Source: Gemmatimonadaceae bacterium
Lineage (GTDB): Bacteria > Gemmatimonadota > Gemmatimonadetes > Gemmatimonadales > Gemmatimonadaceae
Direction: 5' to 3'
Assembly: GCA_020851035.1 (NCBI GenBank)
Contig: JADZDM010000012.1
Span: 124,001 to 188,000, forward strand
Length of the DNA: 64,000 bases
Positions 27,244 to 35,341 of the stretch are shown here, piece by piece. The notes under the pieces were generated by a model that was not told where the DNA came from, did no database searches, and worked only from the letters and a program-made list of their open reading frames with translations. Position numbers and translations under genes: made by a program. Positions within the stretch are counted from its first letter, which is position 1. Each line of letters begins with the position of its first letter.

Positions 27244-28578
27244 ATGCACAAGTCAGAACTGCTCTCCCGGATCCAGGGCCAGAAGGCCGTGGTCGCGGTC
27301 GTCGGGCTCGGGTACGTCGGCCTCCCGCTGGCGATGGAGTTCGCCGAGGCGGGCTTCCCGGTGGTCGGCTTCGACGTGAGCGAGCGGGTGGTGTCGCTGC
27401 TCAACGCCGGCGCCTCGCACATCCAGGACGTGCCGGCGGAGCAGGTCGCGCGCCATGTCGCGTCAGGCCGCTTCGTGGCGACGACGGACGCGGCGCGGAT
27501 GAAGGATGCCGACGCGATCTCGATCGCAGTGCCGACGCCGCTCGGCAAGACCCGCGACCCGGACATGACGTACGTGCACGCGGCCACGCAGGCGGTGGTG
27601 GCGCAGGCGCACGCCGGGCTGCTGATCGTGCTCGAGAGCACGACCTATCCCGGCACCACGCGCGAGGTGCTGCTGCCGGCGCTCGAGGCCGCGGGCTTCG
27701 TGGTCGGCAAGGACGTGTTCCTCGCGTTCTCGCCGGAGCGGGTCGACCCGGGCAACCCGGTCTACCACACGAAGAACACGCCCAAGGTGGTCGGCGGCGT
27801 GACGCCGGCGTGCACCGAGGTCGCCACCGCGCTCTACGGGGCGGTGATCGACACGATCGTGCCGGTGTCGTCCACCGAGACGGCCGAGCTGGTGAAGCTG
27901 CTCGAGAACACCTTCCGCTCGGTGAACATCGGCCTCGTCAACGAGATCGCGATCGTCTGCGACAAGCTCGGAGTGAATGTCTGGGAGGTGATCGACGCCG
28001 CCGCCACGAAGCCGTTCGGCTACATGAAGTTCACGCCCGGCCCCGGCATCGGCGGCCACTGCATCCCGCTCGACCCGCACTACCTCGCGTGGAAGATGCG
28101 GATGCTGAACTACAAGACGCGCTTCATCGACCTCGCCAGCGAGATCAACTCCGGCATGCCGGACTACGTGGTCGAGAAGGTGGCGCGGGCGCTGAACGAC
28201 GAGTCGAAGTCGGTGAAGGGCGCCACGGTGCTGATCCTGGGCGTCGCGTACAAGCGAGACATCGACGACATGCGCGAGAGCCCGGCGCTGGACATCATGC
28301 GGTTGCTCGAGCAGCGCGGGGCGAAGGTTGTCTTCAATGACCCGCATGTCGCCACGTTCCGGGAGGACGGCCACGAGTACCATGGCGTGGCCCTGACGGC
28401 GGAGGCCCTCCGGGAGGCGGATGCCGTCGTGATCGTGACCGACCACAAGGCGTACGACTTCCAGTTCGTGGTCGACCATGCCACCCTCGTGATCGACACG
28501 CGAAACGCCACCGGGCGCACCACGGCCACGGCGGCGCGCATCGTGAGCCTGGCCGATTCGGTGGCGCGACCGGACTGA
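27244..28578 (+). CDS. wbpA: Nucleotide-sugar 6-dehydrogenase (WbpA-like)
   Basis: A 444-residue NAD enzyme oxidising a UDP-sugar to its uronic acid in two steps. The N-terminal Rossmann loop reads VVGLGYVGLPLAMEFAEAG. The catalytic cysteine is Cys273 in GPGIGGHCIPLDPHY. ESTTYPGTTREV and VGGVTPACTEVA are typical of the UDP-GlcNAc/UDP-ManNAc group (WbpA/WecC). The length fits. The C-terminal domain has VLILGVAYKRDIDDMRESPA. The preceding aminotransferase supports WbpA-type function; WecC is the alternative. Confidence 0.88.
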   Translation: MHKSELLSRIQGQKAVVAVVGLGYVGLPLAMEFAEAGFPVVGFDVSERVVSLLNAGASHIQDVPAEQVARHVASGRFVATTDAARMKDADAISIAVPTPLGKTRDPDMTYVHAATQAVVAQAHAGLLIVLESTTYPGTTREVLLPALEAAGFVVGKDVFLAFSPERVDPGNPVYHTKNTPKVVGGVTPACTEVATALYGAVIDTIVPVSSTETAELVKLLENTFRSVNIGLVNEIAIVCDKLGVNVWEVIDAAATKPFGYMKFTPGPGIGGHCIPLDPHYLAWKMRMLNYKTRFIDLASEINSGMPDYVVEKVARALNDESKSVKGATVLILGVAYKRDIDDMRESPALDIMRLLEQRGAKVVFNDPHVATFREDGHEYHGVALTAEALREADAVVIVTDHKAYDFQFVVDHATLVIDTRNATGRTTATAARIVSLADSVARPD

Positions 28579-28590
28579 ACCCGGTCGCGC
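28564..28590. terminator. Hairpin over the WbpA-like stop codon
   Basis: GCGCGACCGG and CCGGTCGCGC form a 10-bp stem whose 7-base loop contains the TGA. No U-run follows, so it is only a terminator-like structure or mRNA 3' end protector. Confidence 0.4.
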
Positions 28591-28673
28591 GTCCGGGGTC
28601 TATAGCTGGTCCACCCGCCGCACCCCTCGCCGTAGTGAGCCCGTCCCGGGCGATCGTCGCGTTTCCCACCCCC

Positions 28674-29528
28674 ATGCTCCGTCTCCTCCACCCCCGTTCG
28701 CCCCGTGTGCTCCCCGGCACGACGACTCGCCGGCCGTCGGTGACGCCTGCTGCGCCGCTGTGCCTCGTCGGTGCGCTGCTGTTCCTGTCGGCGTGCCGCG
28801 GCGGGTTCCGGGTCGATCGCTTCGGGGCCGACCACGCCGCCCTGTACGCGGCCGGTGCCCGCGAGCTGCAGGCGCGCCATTGGGGCAACGCCGTCTCGGC
28901 GTTCGAGAAGCTCTCGACCGACCTCCCGGCGCGTGACACGCTGCTGCCCCAGGTGCAGTTCAGCCTCGGGCGGGCGCACAGCGGCAACTCCGAGCACCTG
29001 CTCGCCGCCCAGGCGTTCAACAAGGTGGCGGAGAACTACCCCGAGGACACCCTGGCCGACGACGCGATGTTCGAGACGGCCCGGGAGTACCAGCGGCTCT
29101 GGCGCTCGCCGGAACTCGACTCGCAGTACGGCACCACGGCGCAGGCGACCTTCCGCACCCTGCTCGCCGTCTATCCCGACTCGCCGCGCAAGAAGGACGC
29201 GGAACGGGAGCTGGTGAACCTCGAGGAGATGTTCGCGACGAAGGAGTACCTCGCCGGCTTCTACTATTTCCGGCGCAAGGCCTACGACCCGGCGATCCTG
29301 TACTTCAAGACGGTCGTGAACACCTATCCCGGCACGTCGCGCTCGCGCGACGCGTACCTGCGCATGGTGGAGTCGTACCGGGCGATCCAGTACAAGGAGG
29401 AGGCGGCTGAGGCGTGCGCGGCGGTGCTGCAGCGCTTTGCCTCCGATCCGGCCGTGCGGAGCCTCTGCCCGCCGGTGGCGGCGAAGCCGGATTCGGCGGC
29501 GGTCGCGGCGCCCGTGCGGAAGCCCTGA
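28674..29528 (+). CDS. bamD: BamD-like TPR lipoprotein
   Basis: A 284-residue lipoprotein from ATG 28674; a GTG at 28635 would add 13 residues. The signal ends at lipobox LFLSAC (Cys41). The mature part is TPR-like throughout (NAVSAFEKLSTDLPARD, AAQAFNKVAENYPEDTLADD, YFRRKAYDPAILYFKTVVNTYPG). This five-repeat pattern fits BamD, which with BamA assembles outer-membrane barrels. The C-terminal tail is Ala/Pro-rich. A possible -10 element TATAGC lies at 28601. nadD begins 6 bases after its stop. Confidence 0.82.
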   Translation: MLRLLHPRSPRVLPGTTTRRPSVTPAAPLCLVGALLFLSACRGGFRVDRFGADHAALYAAGARELQARHWGNAVSAFEKLSTDLPARDTLLPQVQFSLGRAHSGNSEHLLAAQAFNKVAENYPEDTLADDAMFETAREYQRLWRSPELDSQYGTTAQATFRTLLAVYPDSPRKKDAERELVNLEEMFATKEYLAGFYYFRRKAYDPAILYFKTVVNTYPGTSRSRDAYLRMVESYRAIQYKEEAAEACAAVLQRFASDPAVRSLCPPVAAKPDSAAVAAPVRKP

Positions 29529-29534
29529 CGGGTC

Positions 29535-30107
29535 GTGCGGATCGGCCTTTTCGGCGGGAGCTTCGATCCGCCGCACATCGGCCACTGGCTGGTGGCGGTG
29601 GACGCCTTCGAGCGTCTGGGGCTTGACCGGCTGGACTTCATTCCGGCGGCCAGCCAGCCGCTGAAGGACGGGGGCCACGCCGCGGCGGCGGCACAGCGCG
29701 TCGCGATGCTGGAGGCGATGGTCGCGGCGGACCCGCGGTTCACCGTGAATCCGGTCGAAATCGAGCGCGGGGGATTATCCTTCACGGTTGATACGGTGCT
29801 GGACTACCACGCCGCCCGCGCGGGGGATTCGCTGTTTCTCCTGCTGGGCGCGGATGCGGCGGCCGGGTTGGCGCGGTGGAAGGAGCCGGAGCGGCTGCTG
29901 GGCCTGGTGCAGCTGGTCGTGCTGGCCCGCGGCACCGAGCCGTTTGTTCCTGTGGGTCACGGGCGCGATGCGCTCGTGCTGGCGACGCGCCGGGTGGACG
30001 TGAGTTCCACCGAGGTGCGTCGCCGCGCGAGCGAGGGGCGCTCATTGCGAGGGTTCGTCCTGGACGCCGTGGCGGAACAGATCCGCGACCTGGCGCTGTA
30101 CCGATAG
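29535..30107 (+). CDS. nadD: Nicotinate-nucleotide adenylyltransferase
   Basis: A 190-residue enzyme that adenylates nicotinate mononucleotide in NAD synthesis. The N-terminal nucleotidyltransferase motif reads LFGGSFDPPHIGH (GxFDPxHxGH) and the C-terminal ATP motif VSSTEVRRR (SSTxxR). The start is GTG at 29535. Size matches bacterial NadD. It lies between bamD and secA with gaps of 6 and 9 bases, so all three are probably co-transcribed. Confidence 0.94.
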   Translation: MRIGLFGGSFDPPHIGHWLVAVDAFERLGLDRLDFIPAASQPLKDGGHAAAAAQRVAMLEAMVAADPRFTVNPVEIERGGLSFTVDTVLDYHAARAGDSLFLLLGADAAAGLARWKEPERLLGLVQLVVLARGTEPFVPVGHGRDALVLATRRVDVSSTEVRRRASEGRSLRGFVLDAVAEQIRDLALYR

Positions 30108-30116
30108 GGGAGAGCG

Positions 30117-33100
30117 ATGCTCAAGGATGTGCTGGGAAAGCTGTTCGGCACGCGCCATCAGCGGGAAGCCAAGCGGGTCAAGCCGATCATCGACGAGATC
30201 CACCGTCACGAGGCGACGCTGGCCGGCCTCGACGATGCCACGCTGCGGGCGCAGACCGTCAAGTTCCGTGAGATCCTCGCCCAGCGCACCGGTGAGCTGG
30301 AAGCGCGCGTGGCCGCCCTGCGCGAGGCGAAGCGCACCGCGGCCGATGTCTCCGAGCGGGATCGCATCGACGACGACCTCACCGGGGCGGACGGGCGGGG
30401 TGGGGCGGAAGGTGCGCTACGCGCCGCGCTGCACGACGCCCTCGACGAGCTGCTGCCGGAGGCCTTCGCCACCGTGCGCGAGGCGGCACGCCGCCTGAAG
30501 GGCAGCGAGGCGATGGTGACCGGGCATCCGCAGGTGTGGGACATGGTGCCGTACGACGTGCAGCTCGCCGGCGGCATCCAGCTGCACCTCGGCCGCATCG
30601 CCGAGATGGCGACGGGTGAGGGCAAGACGCTCGTCGCCACGCTCCCGCTGTACCTGAATGCGCTCTCCGGGCGCGGCGTGCACCTGGTGACGGTGAACTC
30701 GTATCTCGCGCGCCGCGACTCGCAGTGGATGGGGCACCTCTTCACCTGGCTGGGCCTCTCCGTCGCCTGCCTGGATGACACCGAGCCCGGCTCGATGGAG
30801 CGTCGCGCCGCGTACAACGCGGACATCACGTACGGCACGAACAACGAGTTCGGATTCGACTACCTGCGCGACAACATGGTCCACTCGCTGGACCAGCGCG
30901 TGCAGCGCAAGCACTACTATGCCATCGTGGACGAGGTGGACTCGGTCCTGATCGACGAGGCCCGCACGCCGCTCATCATCTCGGGGCCGGTCGGCAACGA
31001 GAACGATGCGATGTACCAGGCGCACAACGACTCCGTCGCCAAGCTGATCCGCGAGCAGGACGCGCTCGTGAACCAGCTCGTGGCCGAGGGTGAGCGCCTG
31101 ATGGCCACTGACGCCGACGGTGCGAGCCTGCTCTTCTACAAGGCGCAGCTCGGCGGGCCGAAGAACAAGAAGCTGTTCAAGATCCTTGGCGAGACGGGCG
31201 TGAAGCAGATGGTGCAGAAGCGCGAGCTGGAGCACCTCGCCGATCGCAAGCTCCCGCCGGCCAAGCAGCAGTACAGCGACATCGAGGACGAGCTCCACTT
31301 CGTGCTCGACGAGCGTGGCCACACGGTGCACCTCACCGATCGCGGCGTGGACCTGATGACGAAGATGACGGGAGAGGAGTTCCTGCTCCCCGACATCTCG
31401 GTCGAGATCGGCCGCATCGATGCCGACCCGACGCTCGACGCCGCCCAGCGCCTCGAGCAGCGGGCGCTGCTCAACCGCGAGTATGCGATGCGCAGCGAGC
31501 GGTTGAACATCGTGCACCAGCTGCTGCGCGCGTATGCCCTGTACGAGAAGGACGTGAATTACGTGGTGCAGGATGCCCAGGTGCTGATCGTCGACGAGTT
31601 CACCGGGCGCACGATGCCGGGCCGGCGCTGGTCGGAGGGACTGCACCAGGCGGTGGAGGCCAAGGAGAAGGTGCAGGTCAAGGGCGAGACCCAGACCATG
31701 GCCACCATCACGATCCAGAACTACTTCCGGATGTACGAGAAGCTCGGCGGCATGACGGGCACCGCCGAGACGGAAGAGACCGAGTTCCACCAGATCTACA
31801 CGCTCGAAGTCGCCGTCATCCCGACCAATCGCCCGATCATCCGCGATGATCGCCAGGACCTGGTCTTCAAGACGCGCCGCGAGAAGTACAACGCGATCGT
31901 GGAGGAGGTGAAGCGCCTGCACGAGCTGGGCTTCCCGATCCTCGTCGGCACCGTGAACGTCGAGGTGTCGGAGACCATCGCGCGCCTGATCCAGCGCGCG
32001 GGCATGAAGTGCAGCGTGCTGAACGCGAAGTACCACCAGCGCGAGGCCGAGATCGTGGCCGAGGCGGGACAGCCCGGGGCGATCACGATCGCGACCAACA
32101 TGGCGGGCAGAGGCACGGACATCAAGCTCGGCGCCGGCGTGACCGACGGGAAGCCGTCGAAGGTGCACGACGCCGACGGCAAGCTGGTCGACGTGACGGA
32201 GATCGGCGGCCTGCACATCATCGGCAGCGAGCGCCATGAGTCACGACGCATCGACCGCCAGCTCCGCGGCCGCGCCGGACGGCAGGGCGACCCGGGCTCG
32301 AGCCAGTTCTTCCTCTCCCTCGAGGACGACCTGATGCGCCTGTTCGGCTCCGACCGCATCGCCAAGCTGATGGACCGACTCGGCGCGCAGGAAGGGGAGA
32401 TGCTCACGCATCCGCTGATCACGCGCAGCATCGAGCAGGCACAGAAGCGCGTCGAGCTGCAGAACTTCCAGGCCCGCAAGCGCCTGCTCGAGTACGATGA
32501 CGTGATGAACCAGCAGCGCGAGGTGATCTACTCGCTGCGCTCGTTTGCGCTCGAGGGCGGCGAGGAGCTCCGCTCCGAGGCCCGCAAGATGGTGGAGAAG
32601 GCCGTCGGCCGTCGTGTCGAGCTGGGGCTCGCCGACTACGAGACGCCGGAACAGTGGGACCTGGCCGCGCTCCAGCAGGACCTGCTCATGCAGTACCTGC
32701 TGCAGGTGCCGGCGTTCGCCGACGGCGCGACCGAACGGCCGGGTGACGTGCCGCAGGCGCAGGAGGCCTCCGTCACCGCCGCCACGGCCGCCTTCGACAC
32801 CAAGCTCGATGAACTGGACCTGGTGAAGGACGAGCTGGGCCACGGCTTCTCGCAGCGCATGCTGTCACTCGTGATGCTGAACGTGCTGGACGAGAAGTGG
32901 AAGGACCACCTCTACGACCTCGACCAGCTCCGCAACGCGATCCACTACCGCTCGTGGGGACAGAAGGATCCGCTGGTGGAGTACAAGCAGGAGGCCTACA
33001 CGATGTTCGTGGACCTCATGCAGGACGTGTATCACACCTTCGCCGAGCGCTTCATGAAGGCGCAGCTCGTCTTCAACGAGCCGGAACCGCCGATGGATGT

Positions 33101-33272
33101 GTCGCACCTCATCCCGCCCGAGCCGGCACCAGCACCGCCGGCGAACGGCGCCGGCCCGACGAAGCGCTACAACGCCTTCGGCATCCTCGAGGACATCCCT
33201 CCCGAGGAGCTCGCGGCACAGCAGCGCCGGCAGCAGGACGAGCCGAGGAAGAAGGACCGCAAGAAGAAGTGA
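30117..33272 (+). CDS. secA: Preprotein translocase ATPase SecA
   Basis: A 1051-residue motor that drives unfolded proteins through SecYEG. The Walker A motif EMATGEGKTLVAT is near residue 163. VDEVDSVLIDEARTPLIISGP holds the Walker B region, followed by the preprotein-binding domain. NBD2 has TNMAGRGTDIKL and RQLRGRAGRQGDPG. It is longer than E. coli SecA (901) owing to inserts near residue 90 and in the C-terminal half. The tail ends in KKKDRKKK-type basic residues, and the usual cysteine-rich SEC-C zinc motif is missing. A strong bidirectional terminator follows. Confidence 0.97.
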   Translation: MLKDVLGKLFGTRHQREAKRVKPIIDEIHRHEATLAGLDDATLRAQTVKFREILAQRTGELEARVAALREAKRTAADVSERDRIDDDLTGADGRGGAEGALRAALHDALDELLPEAFATVREAARRLKGSEAMVTGHPQVWDMVPYDVQLAGGIQLHLGRIAEMATGEGKTLVATLPLYLNALSGRGVHLVTVNSYLARRDSQWMGHLFTWLGLSVACLDDTEPGSMERRAAYNADITYGTNNEFGFDYLRDNMVHSLDQRVQRKHYYAIVDEVDSVLIDEARTPLIISGPVGNENDAMYQAHNDSVAKLIREQDALVNQLVAEGERLMATDADGASLLFYKAQLGGPKNKKLFKILGETGVKQMVQKRELEHLADRKLPPAKQQYSDIEDELHFVLDERGHTVHLTDRGVDLMTKMTGEEFLLPDISVEIGRIDADPTLDAAQRLEQRALLNREYAMRSERLNIVHQLLRAYALYEKDVNYVVQDAQVLIVDEFTGRTMPGRRWSEGLHQAVEAKEKVQVKGETQTMATITIQNYFRMYEKLGGMTGTAETEETEFHQIYTLEVAVIPTNRPIIRDDRQDLVFKTRREKYNAIVEEVKRLHELGFPILVGTVNVEVSETIARLIQRAGMKCSVLNAKYHQREAEIVAEAGQPGAITIATNMAGRGTDIKLGAGVTDGKPSKVHDADGKLVDVTEIGGLHIIGSERHESRRIDRQLRGRAGRQGDPGSSQFFLSLEDDLMRLFGSDRIAKLMDRLGAQEGEMLTHPLITRSIEQAQKRVELQNFQARKRLLEYDDVMNQQREVIYSLRSFALEGGEELRSEARKMVEKAVGRRVELGLADYETPEQWDLAALQQDLLMQYLLQVPAFADGATERPGDVPQAQEASVTAATAAFDTKLDELDLVKDELGHGFSQRMLSLVMLNVLDEKWKDHLYDLDQLRNAIHYRSWGQKDPLVEYKQEAYTMFVDLMQDVYHTFAERFMKAQLVFNEPEPPMDVSHLIPPEPAPAPPANGAGPTKRYNAFGILEDIPPEELAAQQRRQQDEPRKKDRKKK

Positions 33273-33292
33273 TTGCGGCGCGGAAACGCGGC

Positions 33293-33330
33293 ACGGCGGG
33301 GCGCCTCGGCACACGGGGGCGCCCCGCCGT
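33293..33330. terminator. Bidirectional terminator between secA and the barrel gene
   Basis: ACGGCGGGGCGCC (33293-33305) and GGCGCCCCGCCGT (33318-33330) form a perfect 13-bp stem. It separates the convergent ends of secA and the minus-strand gene that stops at 33341. Confidence 0.85.
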
Positions 33331-33340
33331 CGTTCCGGCG

Positions 33341-34393
33341 TCAGCGCCCGAGACGCACCACCACGCTGGTGCCGATCCGCACCGCCGTCTCCACGACCTT
33401 CGCTGACGGCAGGTAGTGCACCACGCCATCCGCGCGCAGGTGCACGTCCCGAGTCATGGCCAGCCGCAGGCCGGCCAGCGCCGAGCCGCCCCAGTAGTCG
33501 ATGTACTCCACCGAGCTGCGCAGCGGGCCGATGCCCGCCACCGCGGCCATGCGGCGGCCGACCGGCAGGTTGTGGTCGTAGCGGAACGCGAACGTGGTCA
33601 CGCGATACGTCGCACCGGCGGGGAGCGGCACCCCGGTCTGTCCCGCACGGCCGCCCTCCCGTACCCGCTGTCGTCCGTAGGTCGCCTCGACTTCCACCGC
33701 GGAACGCGACGTGAGGAACGCCCCCACCCGGGAGCCGACGGCCTGGCCGCTGCGCAGGTTCCAGGCTTCGGCGAGCCTCCATTGCTGCCCGAAGACACCA
33801 CCTTCGATGCTGCCGGGCTCCTGCATGGCGCGGTTGCCGCGCTGCCGGTCGCGCGCCGTGGCGCCCTCGAATGGACCGAGCACGGCCTGCACCCCCGTGC
33901 GGAGTCCGAACTCGCGGGCACCCGAGGTCGGCAGGTAGTTGAAGATCGCGTCGGACCGGAGCGCATACCGGCCGCGGATGACCGTGCGTACGCCGACCAG
34001 CAGGCTCGGCCCGAAATTGTAGGTGACCTCGTAGTCACTGCGGGCGATCCCTGCGCCGAGCAGGAGCCCCGAGAAGTCGGAGATGGGGTGCGTATAGGTG
34101 CCGCGCGCCACGAGCTGGTTGTAGCGGCGGCGCTGCGGGTCGCCGGCCCCGTCGACCATGCCCGTCGATGCCTCGAGCTCCACGCCGATGCCGGCATGGA
34201 GGTTCACGCGCCCGCGGATGCCGAGTCCGAGCGGGGTCCGGGTCTCGAAGCGCGCCTGCTCCGGGTCGACGCCGGTGACCTGGCCGTAGCCGCCGACCTC
34301 GATCGAGCCGGCGGCCTGTGCCGAGGCGACCGCTGGTGCAGCCAGCAGTGCGGCCACGGCGGGAACAGAGCGGAGCATGCGCCGGACGCGCAT
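33341..34393 (-). CDS. Predicted outer-membrane beta-barrel protein
   Basis: A minus-strand gene of 350 residues. It begins MRVRRMLRSVPAVAALLAAP with a cleavable signal ending in ASA. The rest is alternating polar and hydrophobic strands with Gly, Tyr and Arg turns (GVELEASTGMV, LLLGAGIARSDYEV, GVRTVIRGRYALRSDAIFNYL), typical of a single-domain barrel of roughly 8-12 strands. It ends with the aromatic-poor TSVVVRLGR. No specific family is recognised. A second ATG 15 bases in is also usable. It is divergent from radC and convergent with secA. Confidence 0.75.
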   Translation of the reverse strand: MRVRRMLRSVPAVAALLAAPAVASAQAAGSIEVGGYGQVTGVDPEQARFETRTPLGLGIRGRVNLHAGIGVELEASTGMVDGAGDPQRRRYNQLVARGTYTHPISDFSGLLLGAGIARSDYEVTYNFGPSLLVGVRTVIRGRYALRSDAIFNYLPTSGAREFGLRTGVQAVLGPFEGATARDRQRGNRAMQEPGSIEGGVFGQQWRLAEAWNLRSGQAVGSRVGAFLTSRSAVEVEATYGRQRVREGGRAGQTGVPLPAGATYRVTTFAFRYDHNLPVGRRMAAVAGIGPLRSSVEYIDYWGGSALAGLRLAMTRDVHLRADGVVHYLPSAKVVETAVRIGTSVVVRLGR

Positions 34394-34576
34394 CGGTGTG
34401 GGGGCGGGAGGACGCCGGCGGCGTCGCGCAACGGCGCACTCCGGGAGGCGAACGATACGCGGACCTTGGCGCGCAGAGGGAGGGGCCGGCCTGCGGTGCT
34501 TCGGTACGCAACCAGCGGCCGTGCGGCGGCATCGTGTCGGTGGCCCCCGAATCCACTCCTCCAGCCCACGACTCCG

Positions 34577-35341
34577 ATGCCGTCCACCCTGCACCTGCCC
34601 GTCACCGTCGAGCCCGGACCCCTCACTACCGGGAAGGGCCCGGATGCGCTAATACAACTGGAGCGGCTCGCACCCGCCGAACGGCCGCGTGAGCGCCTGC
34701 GGGCCCTCGGGGTGCGGTCGCTCGGCGCGGCGGAGCTGCTGGCCGTGATCCTCGGGAGCGGGTCGCGGGGACGGTCGTCCCTGCGAATCGCGCACGAGAT
34801 CCTGGCCGAGGTGGGTGGGGTGCTTCGGGTGCTTGCCAACCGTCCGGTGGCGGCGATCGGCGGGATTCCCGGGGTCGGACCGGCGCGCGCCATGGCGATC
34901 GTCGCGGCGTTCGAGCTCGGTCGCCGGACGGCGGCCGAGCCGCACGGAGAGCGTGTGGCGGTGCATTCGCCGCAGGACGTGGTGGCGGCCTTCGCGCCTC
35001 ACCTCGAGGCGCTGCCGGTCGAGGAGTTCCACGTCGCGATCCTCGATGCACAGCACCACCTCGAGCGGGACGTGCTGGTCACGCGGGGGATCCTCGATTC
35101 TTCGCTGGTGCACCCAAGGGAGGTGTTCCGGGAGGCGATCGCGGAGCGTGCCGCGTCGATCATCCTGGTGCACAACCATCCGAGCGGGGACCCGACCCCG
35201 TCGGCCGAGGACCGGATCGTGACGTCGCAATTGGTGGCGGCGGGTACACTGCTGGGGATCCCGGTGCGCGATCACGTCGTGATCGGACGGGGACGGTACG
35301 TCAGTTTTGCGGAGGCTGGGTGGCTCTCGACGGTGCGGTGA
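34577..35341 (+). CDS. radC: RadC family JAMM protein
   Basis: A 254-residue RadC (UPF0758). An N-terminal helix-hairpin-helix region (IGGIPGVGPARAMAIVAAFELG) precedes a JAB/JAMM domain with HNHPSGDPTPSAED, ligands His199, His201 and Asp212. The family was named for radiation sensitivity in E. coli, but that phenotype is now doubted and the biochemical role is unclear. Its end overlaps the rel start. An intergenic stretch of 183 bases separates it from the divergent barrel gene; I saw no convincing promoter there. Confidence 0.92.
   Translation: MPSTLHLPVTVEPGPLTTGKGPDALIQLERLAPAERPRERLRALGVRSLGAAELLAVILGSGSRGRSSLRIAHEILAEVGGVLRVLANRPVAAIGGIPGVGPARAMAIVAAFELGRRTAAEPHGERVAVHSPQDVVAAFAPHLEALPVEEFHVAILDAQHHLERDVLVTRGILDSSLVHPREVFREAIAERAASIILVHNHPSGDPTPSAEDRIVTSQLVAAGTLLGIPVRDHVVIGRGRYVSFAEAGWLSTVR

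Noticed and set aside
33416-34576. Long N-terminal extension of radC
   Set aside because: The frame is open back to 33416 but runs antisense through the barrel gene; RadC homology starts just after the ATG at 34577.
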